A DNA stretch of 64,000 nucleotides. Source: Berberis thunbergii (lineage: Eukaryota > Streptophyta > Magnoliopsida > Ranunculales > Berberidaceae). This document shows positions 1 through 12,610 of this stretch, in pieces. A program made the position numbers and the translations under genes. Position 1 is the first letter of the stretch, and every line of letters starts with the position of its first letter. The notes below the pieces were generated by a model that searched no databases, had not been told where the DNA came from, and saw only the letters and a program-made list of their open reading frames with translations. The stretch is taken from positions 1 through 64,000 of the forward strand of contig QNQO01002064.1 in NCBI GenBank assembly GCA_003290165.1, in the 5' to 3' direction.

Positions 1-603
1 TATGTGATATGCAAAGGACGCATTACATTTTATTATTAATTACTTTTCGGTTTTCAACAATAAGTTTTCGTTCTCTTATAGGTTAATATTGTTGCTAATT
101 TGTCATAATATGCTTATAAAGATTGTAGAGAATTGAAACTATATGAAAATGTTGATGATCTAAGCATCGAGTACGTCCTATGAGAGTATCTGTCAGTGTC
201 GACGAGCGTATCCAACACAAGTTTGTCTAACATGCTTAAATAGAGTGTCGTTACATACGTGGCATTCAGTCTAACTAGAATAATGAAAGTGCCCTTCACT
301 TATTTTTTGCACCATAACCGAGTAATCATAAGAGAACAGGGACTCAGTTTCAGGAAGTAAATGAAGGAGTAAAGCACAAAGAAAACAAATATGAACTTTA
401 AACAGATCATATGAACTAATATATTACACGTATGTTCCATTAAATGTATACGTCAATACAATAAATTAAATAATTAGTGGAAGTTACCAAGTTATGTTAG
501 CTTGAAGTCTTCCCGAGTTTCTGATTTAGCAAGATAAAATTAAAAAACAAGAAATGCTAATTCTACCCAAATTTTTAGAGCAAGGATCCGTTTTTTTTCT
601 TTT
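1..603. other. No recognisable gene
   Basis: AT-rich sequence with no open frame that resembles a known protein. It lies 3' of the truncated PITP fragment. The matching 3' exons of that gene are not present here, so the fragment's break is at about position 604-618. Confidence 0.6.
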
Positions 604-1708
604 AAGGTTGAGAGAGACTTAGTAACTCTTTGCTTAAACCATGTACCTGTTTTTTCAATTTTTCAGTTTAAGGAAATATGTAAAAGAAAGGTGATCTAGC
701 GTAAAAACTGCAGCTTGATAATTCATTCATAAGAATGTCATTTACATTATAACGACCTAATGAAGTAGGTGAAGAAAGAAAATAAAATCCTATGAACAAA
801 CAGTAGAAAATAACTTGCATTTTTTTAGAGTCCATTGTCAGCTTTATTAATGGTTTCGATAGTTAGACTGAATCGTAAAAAATAAGGACACTCCAAAAGT
901 AAAATAAGGGTCAACCAAGTAGGGACTTTGCGGCACAAAGCACGGAGCGCACATAAATTCAGACCTCAATGCTCAAGCTCATCGTACTGAAAATAAATAA
1001 AACATCAAAAATTAAAATGAAAAAGAGAGAACATCAGCTTAATATTGATCACCATGTTTTAGTATGTAATCTGTCATGGATATTAAACTAGAGATAGAAA
1101 ACAAACTTGTTTCAAGCCATCATTGGCTGACATTTTTTTCTCTCTCTCGCTTACTTTGATACTTGACACTGAAAACATGACAAGCTCCGATGGTATGGCA
1201 TTCGACATAGACAATTAGTCAAAATCCCAAATCTCCCAATTGTTGTCTGCATTTTTCACCCATTTTCCTCTGCACATCCGCATCTAGTCAAACTCTCTTG
1301 TAATATTCATCTACACTTCTATGGCTACTTGCTCAGCTCCTAGACTAGATGATATTTAATCTATTGTCCATACTGCTTATACAGCTACTCAAAGCAATAC
1401 CTCTGTAAGTGATAAATTTTAAATGTGTATTGACCCTCTCCAAACACATCGTCTTTGAAAGGTCTGTTCTCTAATACCTCCACCCCTTCACGGCCAGTTG
1501 TACTCTGTTGCAGCATTTTCATGATCATGTACCTCTGAGCAATCTGATACTGCAAGACATCGCGAGAATGGAAATCTGTAAGCTTCTTGAAGATCAATAT
1601 CAACATAAATTCCAGGACTAATTCTCAATTAAATTCACCAAATAATTTCCAAATTTTGCAATTTCCATACCTCTTCCAGTGACACAGACATGACAATCCG
1701 ACTTCAAA
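604..1708 (-). pseudogene. 5' half of a phosphatidylinositol transfer protein (PITP) gene, decayed
   Basis: Four exon remnants of a class I PITP, a cytosolic lipid-exchange protein, read in order on the minus strand. Exon 1 (about 1671-1708) ends in RIVMSVSLEE. Exon 2 (1401-1549) holds YQIAQRYMIMKM and GVEVLENRPFKDDVFGEGQY and ends YHLQ. Exon 3 (829-930) has PTWLT then ECPYF and LTIETINKADNG, with roughly 25 codons missing between. Exon 4 (about 618-646) has VHGLSKELL. Damage: the start codon region is replaced by a run of C, the exon 3 acceptor AG reads CG, exon 3 has an in-frame stop, and its donor is GC. The exons after KELL are absent. A 3' half of a similar gene lies at 58886-62470. The family call rests on remembered PITP sequence and is fairly secure. 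Confidence 0.8.
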
Positions 1709-1722
1709 CCCCCCCCCCCCCC
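1709..1722. repeat. Poly-C run of 14
   Basis: Fourteen consecutive C bases replace the expected first codons of the PITP fragment's exon 1. They could be an expansion or a long-read artefact. Confidence 0.9.
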
Positions 1723-2159
1723 GAAACAAGAAAATTTTGGATTGAAACTTTAACATCATGATGGCACATTAGTGTTCCCTATTATAACTTAGCATGTCAA
1801 CATATACCTGAAGTTTCTAAAATACATTCATTCTTCCCTATACCGAATAAATAAACCGAAGTAAACATAAACAATATAATAAACATATATAACACTTCAA
1901 TTCACCTAAAACTCAATCTTGATATAAACATATCGGAAATCCAAATTTCTTATACAGAATAAACCTAACACGAATTCTATCAACATCAACCTCGCATGAT
2001 CAACCCATATTCATGTTTAATCAATACGAAGTGATCATAAAACATTATAGAGTCTATAATCAGAATAATCAAGATTTCAATTAAGTAAAAGGTGACATCA
2101 ACATCATGAAACAAGGATACAACTCTTTCATCTGAACCATCTTCAAGAATTCTCTTCAA

Positions 2160-2345
2160 CTCTGAAAAAAGCTGAGATTGTTGTTTTCCAATTGCTTCAA
2201 AGAGAGAGAGAGAATTGCAGAGGCGTGTGTTAAGTGTGTTGTGTTGTGATTAGCGTATTTTAATTGCTTTAAAGCTTTGTTGCTTTGGTTTTTTTGTAAG
2301 TTGAGTTGAACAACGGTCATGACGCGGAGTAGGCGTCCACGTTTA
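2160..2345. repeat. PITP upstream segment, repeated at 54905-55045
   Basis: The stretch around 2265-2330 (TTAATTGCTTTAAAGCTTTG, then a tract ending near GACGCGGAGTA) is nearly repeated at about 54965-55035. In the left copy it lies just upstream of the PITP fragment on the minus strand, so it is probably that gene's promoter and 5' UTR. The second copy marks another PITP-flank remnant. A (GA)n run lies at 2200-2212. Confidence 0.65.
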
Positions 2346-2956
2346 AAGTGAGAGCTTAATTTGTTATAACTTTTGACGGGTTTGTCTAGGCGGTCAAACT
2401 TGGTATTTTTACTCAATCTCTTTAAAACACAATCACAAATATTATTTATAGAAAGAATAAAAGTGTAAAAAGTCCAAAATTTGACCAAAAAATGGCTATA
2501 AATCTTGGTTGACTAGAATTGGAGATTTTTTACTCTTGTGGTGAGAGCGTGCAATAGATGGGACGACCTGTTTCATTGGTCCAATTCATTTCTATAAATC
2601 TTTTACATTCTTGACTCGAGTAATTCTACATATTGATACAATGTTTTAAAAAAAATTTGATTTTTTTCGGTAACTATCGCATTTTTTAGGATGTGAAAAA
2701 TAAACCATTTTCTTTTCCATTCTGTCCTGATTTTTTTTGTCATTTTGGGATGGATCAAACTCATCACGGTTTTGCCCCATCCTAACATAGAGTGAAATGG
2801 GATCGGGATGAAAATTTTCAAACACGCTTATTTCATCCTGTACCGAACTTATTTATTTAATATTTATTATTATTAATTTTAATATTTTAATTAAGTTTGA
2901 CTTGGTTCTCTATTTTTTATTTTTTATGTTGTTGATAATCATATACTTGTAGTATT
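2346..2956. other. AT-rich spacer, no gene seen
   Basis: No coding similarity or clear repeat was found between the PITP upstream segment and the LINE-like insertion. Confidence 0.5.
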
Positions 2957-2969
2957 AACTATTTCAAAC

Positions 2970-5594
2970 CTTTTTTTAACGAAAAAGTCGAAACAAACTC
3001 GAACAAAAGATAAGATTCACCAATACAAGCCTAGACAATAACTCAGTCTTTGTACCTTTTGTTTTCTTTCCTAGTTCTATTGGATTTTCGGGGACAAATG
3101 TTGATATCTTTGGTGTGACGCCTCTTATTCATCTTTCCGTCTGACATAACCCATAAATCCAAATCACTGATTGCTGCCTGTGGACCTAGCTTAGATTCTG
3201 AGTTAACTTCATCACTATCCTCGCTAGTACTTTCGAGTGAATCGAGATTCAATTTCGGCAGTCGAAGTAGCCTATTTTCTCTGAACAAAGATATAGCCTT
3301 AGTCAAGTTGTCTCCGACTCGTTTATATTCCGGGGAAGTTTTGATAGCGTATTTGTCAAAATGTCTCTTTAACCTGACCAAAGACTGAAAGTCATCATCC
3401 GAGGGATCCTGCACTTGCTGACCCTGCATAGCATCCCCTATCTCTGTGCTAGTAGCACCGAGGTGCCCCCCCCCCCATATGAGTAACAGAAACCAATTGT
3501 GTCGGCTGAATTCCAACATCGCCGGGTTCAATATGATGTTCTCCATTTGGACTAGAACTACTAACTGCAAGCACTGGAAAGGACCCTGCATTTTCTGCTC
3601 TGAGTGGTGCCTGCTCTGAACGTGGCGAACTGAGGACTCACCCTGTTTCAATCACAACGTCCCCTATATTGGGCGAAACACTCTGTTTTAGAACCAGAGT
3701 AGCCAATCTCTTCACTCCCTGGATTGTCAACGTGCTGCATCCCTGGAGCCTCTCGCTGTGGCGACATGATCATGTTTGCTTGCTGAACTGGAGCATCCTG
3801 CCTAATCGAAACAGCTCCAGTCGAAACACTGCTTGCTCCTCGCGACGCTGACAGTTGAAGAACTATAGGACTGCTATTATTGTATATGTTTGTGTCGTCC
3901 AAACGACTACTCAACGCCCCTGAATTGACCGCATCCTCCTGATTTAATGTCATTGCTTGTTTTCCACATACATTTTCAATCTCCGAAGCTATATACCCTG
4001 CCTCAAGTAAGCATTCCTCCGTAGTTTCTGGAACAACCTCGGCAATATCATGAGCCATTTTTTTCCCAACCAATTGCTTATCCGCTTGATCACACACCAC
4101 TTCCTCAACATCCTCCATTAGTGGCGCAAAATTATTTGACAACACCAATTTAACCAGATCATTGGCCACTTGTCTCTGAACACCAAATTCCTCCTTAATC
4201 TCCACACCTTGGCTATTCTTTACACCACTCGTCCCCACTTCTGGAGTGGGCAATTTTTCTTTTTTGGCAATAGGAACATATTGTTGCTTTATAATTTTGG
4301 TTTCGACCTTGGGCTTGGCATTGCCCTTCTCTGCTTGAGCTAGGTCAGGGGCTCTCCCACTACCCTTAAGACCTAACTTTCTCCTACAAAACTCCTCCTG
4401 ATGCCCTATAAATGAACAAAATGCACAGTATTTGAAGCCTGGATATTCAATATTCTGCCATATACCCCTATTGTTAGCCCTATTAATCCAAACTCTATTT
4501 GGTAAAGGTTCCGCCAAAGTCATCTCCACGCAAACACGGGCAAAACCCGGGGGTGATAGGCATCTAGTATGATCATCCATTCGCAAAAAACTACCAAAAG
4601 AATTCACAATTGCTTTCAAGAGAGGAAGATGAAATAAATGCAAATGTAAGTTAGGCAACTCTACCACAAAGGCACCGAGATCGGGTCCTCTTTCAAACTG
4701 AATCCAGCATGCCAATTGAAAGCTTTGAAACGAACTCCACGAATCAAAAAAGAATCCCTTGACAGAACTTTATTTGCTTCCACCTCAGATTGAAGGCAGA
4801 CTAACACGTGACGTTGATCAAGCAAACCAAGCGAAAAATCGCCTAGAATTCCCCATGTCCTGTGTATCGAATCTCGAATATCTGCCAATGTTGGTTTATA
4901 GCTAGAGAATTTTAAAACAATCACATGTTGTTCCATGAATGCCTTGCCACGTACTTCATCCAAATTCGTGATGTCGATTGCTGGGGCTCCATCTTTGTGG
5001 AATCGAGTACCTTCTACATGTATATCCGCAACTTCGTCAACCAAAATTTTACCCAAGATTTGGGCGAAGGATGGCTTGACCGCCCCTTCCACCAGTCTCT
5101 CGGAAGAGGGATGGCGGCTGGAAGAGCCGGCATCACATCATAGCCCAATCCAGTCCTGCTGCACTCGACAAATGGTGGAGGCGAGTCGGCGGCTGTGAAG
5201 GCGGCGAGTCGAACGTCAACCCCACGCGACAGAGCAAGCGTCGGCGGCGCTGGAGCTCTCTGCGCGAAACTCGATCTGTGAGCCCTTTCTCCCGAAACCC
5301 CTCCCTAGCGCTCCTCTGCTCCTTCTCTCGTGAAACCTCTCTCCCTCTTTCGCGAATCGCAAAACCCTTCCCTTTCTCTCGAAACCCTTCTGCACTCGAC
5401 ACCCAAAACCCCTCTCTGTGCTCGACACTCAAAACTCAAAACCCGTCTCCCTCTCTCGTGAAACCCCTCTCACGACCGTCGCGAAACCCTTCTCGCGGTC
5501 GTCCTCTCAGAGAAGTTCTCTCGCGAAACCCTACTCGCGGCCTGGTTGACGAAGAAATGCAACACGACTCGCGGCCTGGTTGATGAAGAAATGC
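2970..5594 (-). mobile_element. ORF1-only LINE-like retroelement, copy 1 (full length)
   Basis: The element is flanked by a perfect 13-bp direct repeat, AACTATTTCAAAC, at 2957-2969 and 5595-5607. On the minus strand it has a GC-rich 5' leader (about 5145-5594) that opens with a near-identical 34-bp tandem duplication. A damaged DUF4283/zinc-knuckle frame follows, then a short 3' region and a short A run (2971-2977 as T on the plus strand). No endonuclease or reverse transcriptase lies between the frame and the A run. The target duplication of variable LINE length and terminal A run indicate target-primed reverse transcription, presumably by enzymes supplied in trans. Related copies are at 48303-50079 and about 59709-62043. 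Confidence 0.85.
3043..5092 (-). pseudogene. DUF4283 / CCHC zinc-knuckle ORF1 protein, frameshifted
   Basis: The N-terminal part (4661-5092) begins near KPSFAQILGKILVDEVA and includes a DUF4283-like block ending near EDPISVPLW. After a frameshift near 4700 the frame resumes with VELPNLHLHLF, LRMDDHTRC and a zinc knuckle of form CX2CX4HX4C (YCAFC...GHQEEFC). It breaks again near 3640 and at a C run at 3468-3477, and ends in the basic tail PRKSNRTRKENKRYKD. DUF4283 with a CCHC_4 knuckle is the usual ORF1 (nucleic-acid-binding) protein of plant L1-type LINEs. The first open frame starts at GTG, and the ATG expected from copy 3 is out of frame here. Confidence 0.85.
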
Positions 5595-5667
5595 AACTAT
5601 TTCAAACTTAATTATTGATGTATAAGACTTGAATTATGTTGTTGAAACATGTTTGGTGTGAATTTTA

Positions 5668-6483
5668 TGTTGGCGCCGAGCACCTGCGCGCACCTAGTTT
5701 CACTATACATAGCAACGATATTGCCCTCAACTTAAACACCCGCTGTCTTGGGCCTACCATCCAGGCCACGGGTGTGGGTTTTTATCTTAAAATGCCTCGT
5801 TGCTATTAGGGAGTGGACCATCTCCTTATAAACCTTAGTGACGACTCATCCTTACTTGATGTGAGACTATTCAAGCCAACTTCATCCCAACAATCTCCAC
5901 CTTTGGCGCGAATCGTCACACATCCTACAATCCATCCACCGATCTGCAACATCTCGAAGTACACATCCCCCTCGAATCTCATGTGCGATCACGATCTTGT
6001 GGGTAACACTTGGTGTACAGGCTGCTATCCTAGCGGTGTTGGTTTCACCTTAGTTGCAACCACCACACTAACTTCGCCTCGATCGGACTTGTAGGATACT
6101 TTCTCTTGGCAAGGATCTGGAACCTAATCTGAATCCATTCATCTGGCGAACCGCGCACATGCGACGTTATACTTGTCTCGCTACCTCGCACATGATCCTC
6201 AGAACAATGTGTCGCCTTGCACTACTTGCTAAGTCCCCGCCGAATCATCGGCTCTGATACCAATTGTTGGCTCGCCGAGCGCGTGCGCGCACCAAGGTCC
6301 ACTATACATAGCAACGATATTGTCCCTAATTTAAACACCTGCTATCTTGGGCCTACCATCCGGGCCACGGGTGTGAGTTTTTTTTATCTTAAAAGGTCTC
6401 GTTGCTATTAGAGAGTGGACCATCTCCTGTAACAACTCATTCTTATTTGATGTGGGATTATTCAAGCCAACTCCATCCCAACA
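5668..6483 (-). mobile_element. TRIM (miniature LTR retrotransposon)
   Basis: Two direct repeats of about 225 and 219 bp (5668-5892 and 6265-6483) have TG...CA ends and enclose about 370 bp with no long reading frame. The 5-bp target duplication TTTTA is at 5663-5667 and 6484-6488. Read on the minus strand, the base pairs just after the upstream LTR (about 6250-6264) give TTGGTATCAGAGCC, the canonical primer-binding site for initiator methionine tRNA. A purine-rich AAGGTGGAGATTG precedes the other LTR. The size, tiny non-coding interior and PBS fit a TRIM. Confidence 0.88.
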
Positions 6484-6639
6484 TTTTAGACTTGAATAAA
6501 TTTGTTGTTGCATAGGATTTTCTAGTGTTATATAGTTCACTCCCGAATCCATTTGGAATGGTATGAAGTATAACTTATCCCGAAAATAAAGCAACGAAAT
6601 GAGATTCGAGTTAGGTTCATCCCTTCCCGATGCTCACCC

Positions 6640-7032
6640 CTACCTTCTATTCTAACAAGCTTTGAGGTTTTGATACTTTTTGCAACAAGGCTTAGTAAGT
6701 ATAGGTCGACTTACATCGAGACGTTGTGTTAACATCTTGAGTCTTGAGATCCATCGATACATGCACAAACCTGCATGTTCTGTCTCAAAGATATGATAAG
6801 AAAATGAAAATATCGAACAAAGAGATATTTTTTCTTATATTAATTCTCCCTTCCTTTTCTTTTAGTCCATCTCCCTTTCAGTTTCACAAACCTATTCCTT
6901 TTTCCTTTTTCGTGCCATAGTGTTAAACCAAATTGAGCCTTAAAAGCATAAAATTCTCTCTCATCAGATGAGGATATTTGGGTTTATTCTTTGGATGATA
7001 CTCTCAGATGATGTCATTCACAAATAGAATAA
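6640..7032. repeat. Recurrent intergenic segment, copy A (left part)
   Basis: This stretch (for example the run beginning CTTACATCGAGACGTTG near 6710) recurs at 47349-47672 and, more diverged, at about 55400-55700. It continues at 13005 once the TIR insertion is removed. Confidence 0.85.
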
Positions 7033-8422
7033 CAGGGGGGTATTCAATCATGAATTTTAATAGAGTCTGAAAGATTTTAAACTCCATTAAAATATAGGGG
7101 TATTCAATTAAAGATTTAAAACAATACAATGAAATCTAGGGGTATTTAAATATAGATTTTAAATGATTGTTTTATCATCCATTAAAATCATGGGGTATTC
7201 AATTCATGATTTTCAAAAGTTCACCAAAATTAGGGGGTATTCAAAAAAAGTTAATTTTGATGGATTTGTTGACTTGATGGACTTTGAAAGATTTATGTAT
7301 AAAAGGTATAAATATCAAAACCCTTTTCAAATCCAGTGTCTTCCCCTCGGATTTCAATTTCTCTCATTCCTCTCTCCCACCAACACTATGCGTACCCTTT
7401 ACTGTTAGGGCTTGCAGGGTAATCGAATTCAATCTCCGAATTCTCCATCCTAATCGATCTGAAACTTTGAAAACTCTGGAAACCCTTCTTCCTCTCTCTC
7501 TCACACTCGCTCTTTTCGACACAGGCAGCAAAGCGAAGCGGAAGCAAAAGATGATGCAGCAGCAGTAGAGTGATGATGGGAAATTGTTGCAAGAAATTGA
7601 AGTTTTGGTTTGAATTTCTTTATTTTTGTTGAGATAAAAGAAATGTTGGGCAAAGTTGAATCTGCTGCAAAAAAAACACAACTAGTAATGATGGGAAATT
7701 GAAGTTTTAGGGCAAGCCCTTTATTTGAACACTAACAACCCAAAGATATGTTTCTACATCCGATGTTAGATCCAAATCCATGGTAATAAAAAACCCATCT
7801 TTCTGATTCTTTGGAACCAAAACCCAGTAAAAAAGAGTCCAAATCTCAAAATCCAACCAGGGTGGGTGATTCACAATAAACAAGAGTTTTTTTTTTTGTT
7901 TATTAAAAAAGAGTTGATTTTGGTGTGTTCAGGGCACTCTAGAATTAGGGAAGGCTTTGTCCAACTTTTCATGTGAGACTGGAGAGATCTGATTCCTTCT
8001 TTACTACATATTTTATTGTTGAATTTAGTTGTTTGATGAAATGGGTGTTTTTTCAAGAAGAAAAAGAAAAGGAGGAGGAGGAAGGAAGGGAGCACGAGCA
8101 CGTTACAGCAACGCCAATGCAATTGGAGAGATTAAAATATGGGTTTTGGGAAGACTCCAAGAAACCCCATTGTCTCAAGGAGAAAAATTTACAACAAAGG
8201 TCTTGTCTTTACTCTTCTACTGCTGCATTAGTGAAGCGGAGACAGCAAAACCCCAGTGCATATGCAGAGGATAGAATATGTTTGCAGGGGAGAATACATG
8301 AAACCCCATTGTTTGACGAGTTAAAGGAGTTCTTTTTGTTTTTTCTACATATGTTCTGCAAGTCAGCTATCTTCATTTGGGAAGTGGGAGCTGAGTGAGT
8401 GTGGTCAAGGGGTGTGTGAGAA

Positions 8423-9350
8423 ATGGAGAGTACAACAGCTCCGATGGTGGTGGAAGGGAGGTCTCTGGCTGAATCTCCCACGTGGTCTGTCGCAACGGTC
8501 ACCACTGTGATGGTCTTTCTCTGCTTATTCATGGAACGATCTATCTATCGCTTTGGCAGGGTAATTGTTGTTTGTAGTTATAGCATTTGACCTGCATTTC
8601 CACTTTTTAGTTTGAATAGTTCACAAGTGTATATAGATTGGGATATTGGTGCGTAACATTACCTGGTTAGTATTAGAGATTCATATTTGTTGACTTGAAT
8701 GCCAATATGAAAATTTGATTTGGTTAGTGAAATGGGGTTGTACGTTTCTTTAAATTCATTTAACAACCATGAGTCCTGCATTGTCAAGCCTCATCTTGGA
8801 GAATGCATAGCTAGAATAGTTTTGATAGTTGATGTAAAATTTGTGGACTGACTGTTTATATGTTGGAGAATCAATCAATTGATTTTGCAAGGTAGTTATT
8901 GGAGCAAAACACTTTTCAAGTTATTAGTATTGTGTGATACTATTCTATCTATGTCAGTGTTTGCTTATCCACATCAACATTATGCACACAAAGATTTTGG
9001 ACTGTATACATGTATATCAGATACATGTTACATAGACTGTAATGGAATTTGTTTCTTTCTTAAACTGTTCCATGGTAGAAAATAAAAAAACAACAACAAT
9101 GCCTTCAATGCTACCTTTGCAAGCACTGCCATATGTTGTCAATCCCAGGTCTAAATAAATGAGTAAAACTGAAAATTAAGCAGGTAAATCTTGAAAATGT
9201 TTTTTCGAACTCATTTTGCTCAGAGTCGAACTTCAAAATAGTGATTTTCCATGTATGGGTCTCATAATCAGTTTCATCTGTGACCATTTGCAGTGGTTGA
9301 AGAAGACAAGGAGGAAAGCTCTCTTGCTTCGGTGGAGAAGATCAAGGAAG
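8423..9350 (+). pseudogene. MLO gene fragment, exons 1-2, captured in TIR element
   Basis: Exon 1 (8423-8560) is open for 46 codons from ATG. It contains [15 protein letters not shown], a hydrophobic stretch (first membrane segment) and ERSIYRFGR, followed by a GTAATT donor. Exon 2 (9294-9350) follows a TTTGCAG acceptor and reads WLKKTRRKALL. A single missing base then shifts the frame; the expected SVEKIKE reads on in the next frame before a GTGAG donor. This is the start of an MLO seven-membrane-helix protein, closest by memory to the AtMLO4/11/14 group. The remaining exons are absent. Intron 1 (8561-9293) is retained, so the fragment came from DNA, not from spliced mRNA. Confidence 0.85.
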
Positions 9351-10019
9351 GTGAGACTGAGTGTTACTTCCCGCGATCCATACACTGTGAGCTGTTCAAA
9401 GCACTTTCTTTTGCCAATAAGAATAATAAAAATCCATAACAATCCTTTATAAAATTAAGAAAATCCAATAATAAAAATCCATCAAAATCCACAAAATTCA
9501 GTCACTTAAAATACATCAAAGTTCAGTGGATTCTGTAAATTCCTTTGAAATATTTTAAAATCCATGAGATTTAAAGTCTTTCACACTCTATTAAAATCCA
9601 TAATTGAATACCCACTGGGGGTGGTATTCAATTACGAATTTTAATGGATTGTGTTGGTTTTTAAAATCTATTAAAATTCAGGGGTATTCAATTATGGATT
9701 TAAAATGATACATGTAAATCTAGGGGTATTCAAATACCGATTTTAAAGGATTGTTTTAAAATCCATCAAAATAAGGGGGTATTCAATTCATGCTTTTCAA
9801 AAATTCACTAAAATTAGGGGGTATTAAAAAAATAGTGGATTTTAATAAATTTGTTAAAGTTGTGGATTTTGAAGGATTTGTAAGTGAAAATTATATATAA
9901 CAAGAGTTATTCCAAATCCAACCCCCCCCCTCTCATATTTCAACGGATTTGTATTGGCTATTATTAAATAACACCACCATTTTCTCTAAAGGACGCCGTG
10001 ATGCGAGCCAAAAACTTGA

Positions 10020-10690
10020 TGCGAATTTAACTAACCTAAATTAATAGGTTAATTTAACCCACTTGTAATAACCGCAAGTGCACGGTGCTTAACTGGTAGA
10101 CAACGGCAAGTACGGGTCGATTCCACGAAGAAGGTGGATGCAATTGAATTTTATAATTTAATTAAACTAATTTATAGGAAATGGGGTTACAGCATTTTTA
10201 AATCTAAACTAAAAATAAATTAAAATAAGAAAAATAAAATATAGATGAGATGAATTTTTGTGGGCTTGGACTCACCAATGAGTTAGCAAAATTATTTAAA
10301 TCTAAATTATTGAATTTAAAAACGAGAAGCGTTAGGGATGAGAATCTCTTGCTTACACCGAATATGTGATCGTTAAAATCCAATTCAAATTATATCATGT
10401 TCTTTTAAACCTTAACAAAGTATTTCAAGGAAATACGCTTTTACCAAGTATTAAGTGTCTTTTTAGGGCACACTTAATCAAAGTTTAAGCTTAATATTGT
10501 TAGCACATGCTTTGAATATTGATAAAGGGTAATTCTAACTACCAAACATATCAAGTTTAATTTCTCGAACATGCAAGGTGAAAACAATTTATCAAAAATT
10601 CAGAAATAAATTGTAATTAATAATTAAGTACACAATTCAGTAAAATGAATCAAAATAATTTATACAACCCATTTAGTTCGTCACAAACTC
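10020..10690. repeat. Unclassified dispersed-repeat sequence within the second TIR element
   Basis: AT-rich sequence with a short GC-richer core (GCAAGTGCACGG... then GGTCGATTCCACG at about 10073-10125). Motifs of this style recur in plant repeats. No open frame was recognised, and the class is not determined. Confidence 0.3.
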
Positions 10691-11579
10691 GATATGGTGG
10701 CACTCAGCAGATCAGCAGGTGGTCCGACACGAATCCCGAGAAAATTGGTCCAAAACACTATGGTGGCTCTTACAGAGAGCAAGGGTGCAAATAGCCAAAA
10801 TCAATTAAAATTGATTTTCCCGCCCTGCTACAGTACCCACGCCGGTTGTCTTCTCCAGCGCGACAGCGGCTGCTCCGCCGCCTTCCGTTGCTCCTCGCGA
10901 CCTTCCCGACGGCCAAATCACGTCCCAGAACCTGTAAAAGAGAGAGAGAGGGTGAGGAACAGCAAAAACAATTGAAAATCAAGAAGATCAAATCAAAACA
11001 GAGGTTCCCTATTTTTGCGGTGGTGGCTCTGTTCGCGAGGCGGAGCAGGGGGTTCTCGGTCGTGGTGGTGACGGTGGTCGCAAGAGGTGAGGACAGGAAG
11101 GAGCTCGCGACGAAGAGAGGCCGAGAGGGAGGAGCAGCGAGTGCTCTGTTGCGACGCGAAACAGGGCCGCGGTGTTCTGTTTCGCGGTGGTTTTCGCGCA
11201 GTGGCGGTGCTCGTGCGGAGGTGGTGATGGTGCGTGGACAAGGGAGAGGGGCCGAGGGTGGTGGCAAAGTGAAAGTTGGACGCGAAACAAGGTTGTCACG
11301 CCCCTATTTCGCGGTGGTAGTGCGAGGACGGTGGCGGAATTGGTGGTGGTGCTCGGTGGTGGCGAGGAGACTGTGGTGGTGAGGGTGTGGTGACTGCTGA
11401 GTGAGTGGAAGATGGTGAGGTGAATTTGAGAGAAAGAGGATTGGATTTTTTTTTTATAAGTTGCTTCTTTTCCCTTCTCTTTTCTCCCCATTTCTCACCC
11501 TATTATCCTCTATTTATAGAAAATAGCCAAGATGAATAGGGATGAGATGAGGGGAAGATTCATCAACGAGGGTAGGATT

Positions 11580-11775
11580 GGGCTTGGCATTGGGTTTGGG
11601 TTTAGGTTATGGATGGGGTTTAGGTTATGAATTAGGTTTCGGGTTTAGGTGTGTGGGTTTTAGGTTATGAACTAGGTGTTGGGTGTAGGTTTGTGGATTT
11701 TAGGTTAAGAACTAGGTGTTGGGTTTAGGTTTGTGGATTTTAGATTATGAGCTAGGTGTTGGGTTTAGGTTTGTG
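11580..11775. repeat. 40-bp minisatellite with telomere-like core
   Basis: About four to five imperfect copies of a 40-bp unit, each with GGGTTTAGGTTTGTGG and TTTTAGGTTATGAACTAGG. The unit is rich in TTTAGG/GGTTTAGG, like the plant telomere repeat, but it is interstitial and lies inside the TIR insertion. Confidence 0.75.
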
Positions 11776-12099
11776 ACTTGTTTTATACCACCATTGAAAT
11801 CGACTAATTGTCGTTTGTGACTGCTTTAATATGGATTTCATCGTTTACGCTCAAATTCCTACAAAGACATGAAAACGAAATAATTACTATAAATACAATA
11901 ATCGAAACACTAACATGTATAAATTAAGGGATATATTATGTAATAATTATGTGAATATCACGTCACCATCCCATTTTTTTGTGATTTGCTCAAAGACACC
12001 ACCACCTTCCATTCTCTTCCCTCTTCACAAGAGCAACACCACCTCGCCCCACAACTTTCATCCATACCACCATGTCCTACCACCGCTGGCTGCACCACC

Positions 12100-12610
12100 A
12101 CCCGCACTTCCTTTTGTTCTTGTTCTTCTTTTTTGTTATTATTCTTCTTCTCATTCTCTTCCTTTTATTTTTTCTTTTTATTGTCCTCTCTTCATTTTTT
12201 TTTCCTTCTGATTTCTTCTTCTCCTTCTACTTTTCTCTTTGTTTTTCTTCTTTTTCTATTTTTTTTCTCATCTCTTCTTCTTTTCCCATTTTTTTTCTTC
12301 TTCGCTCTTGCGGAGGTTCCTTCGAGTGGAGGTTTCCCACTTTCCAAAACCTTCGCGAGGGCAAAAATAATAAGAAAAAAAAAGATAGGAGAAAAAAAAA
12401 GTGGTCGAGGAAAAGAAAAAGAAGAAGAAAAAAGAAAAGAACAGAGAAGAAGAAAATGTGAGGGGGAGGAGGTTGAGAATGAGAAGATGAAAATGGGTGG
12501 AAGTGGTGATTGATGGAGAAGAAGAAAAAAAAAGGGGGGGGATGAGAGGTGGCGGTGGTGATTGAAAAAGAATGAGAAGAAGAAGGGACGAGAGGTGGCG
12601 GTGGTGGGAA
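12100..12610. repeat. Polypyrimidine tract followed by polypurine tract
   Basis: About 12110-12310 is almost all T and C, and about 12360-12600 is almost all A and G. They enclose a short mixed segment. Low-complexity frames here (poly-Phe/Leu/Ser or Lys/Glu) are not counted as genes. Confidence 0.8.

Noticed and set aside
3043..5092. DUF4283 frame as a domesticated host gene
   Set aside because: Frameshifts, a target duplication and an A tail show it is a decayed retroelement insertion.
5133..5583. Overlapping frames in the GC-rich leader near LINE copy 1
   Set aside because: Repetitive GC-rich 5' UTR of the element, open in several phases on both strands without conserved residues.
10694..11491. 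Several overlapping GC-rich open frames on both strands
   Set aside because: Arg/Ser/Pro-rich frames occur in all phases from base composition, with no domain, start context or homology.
11580..11775. True telomere or chromosome end
   Set aside because: Degenerate 40-bp units flanked by ordinary sequence on both sides.
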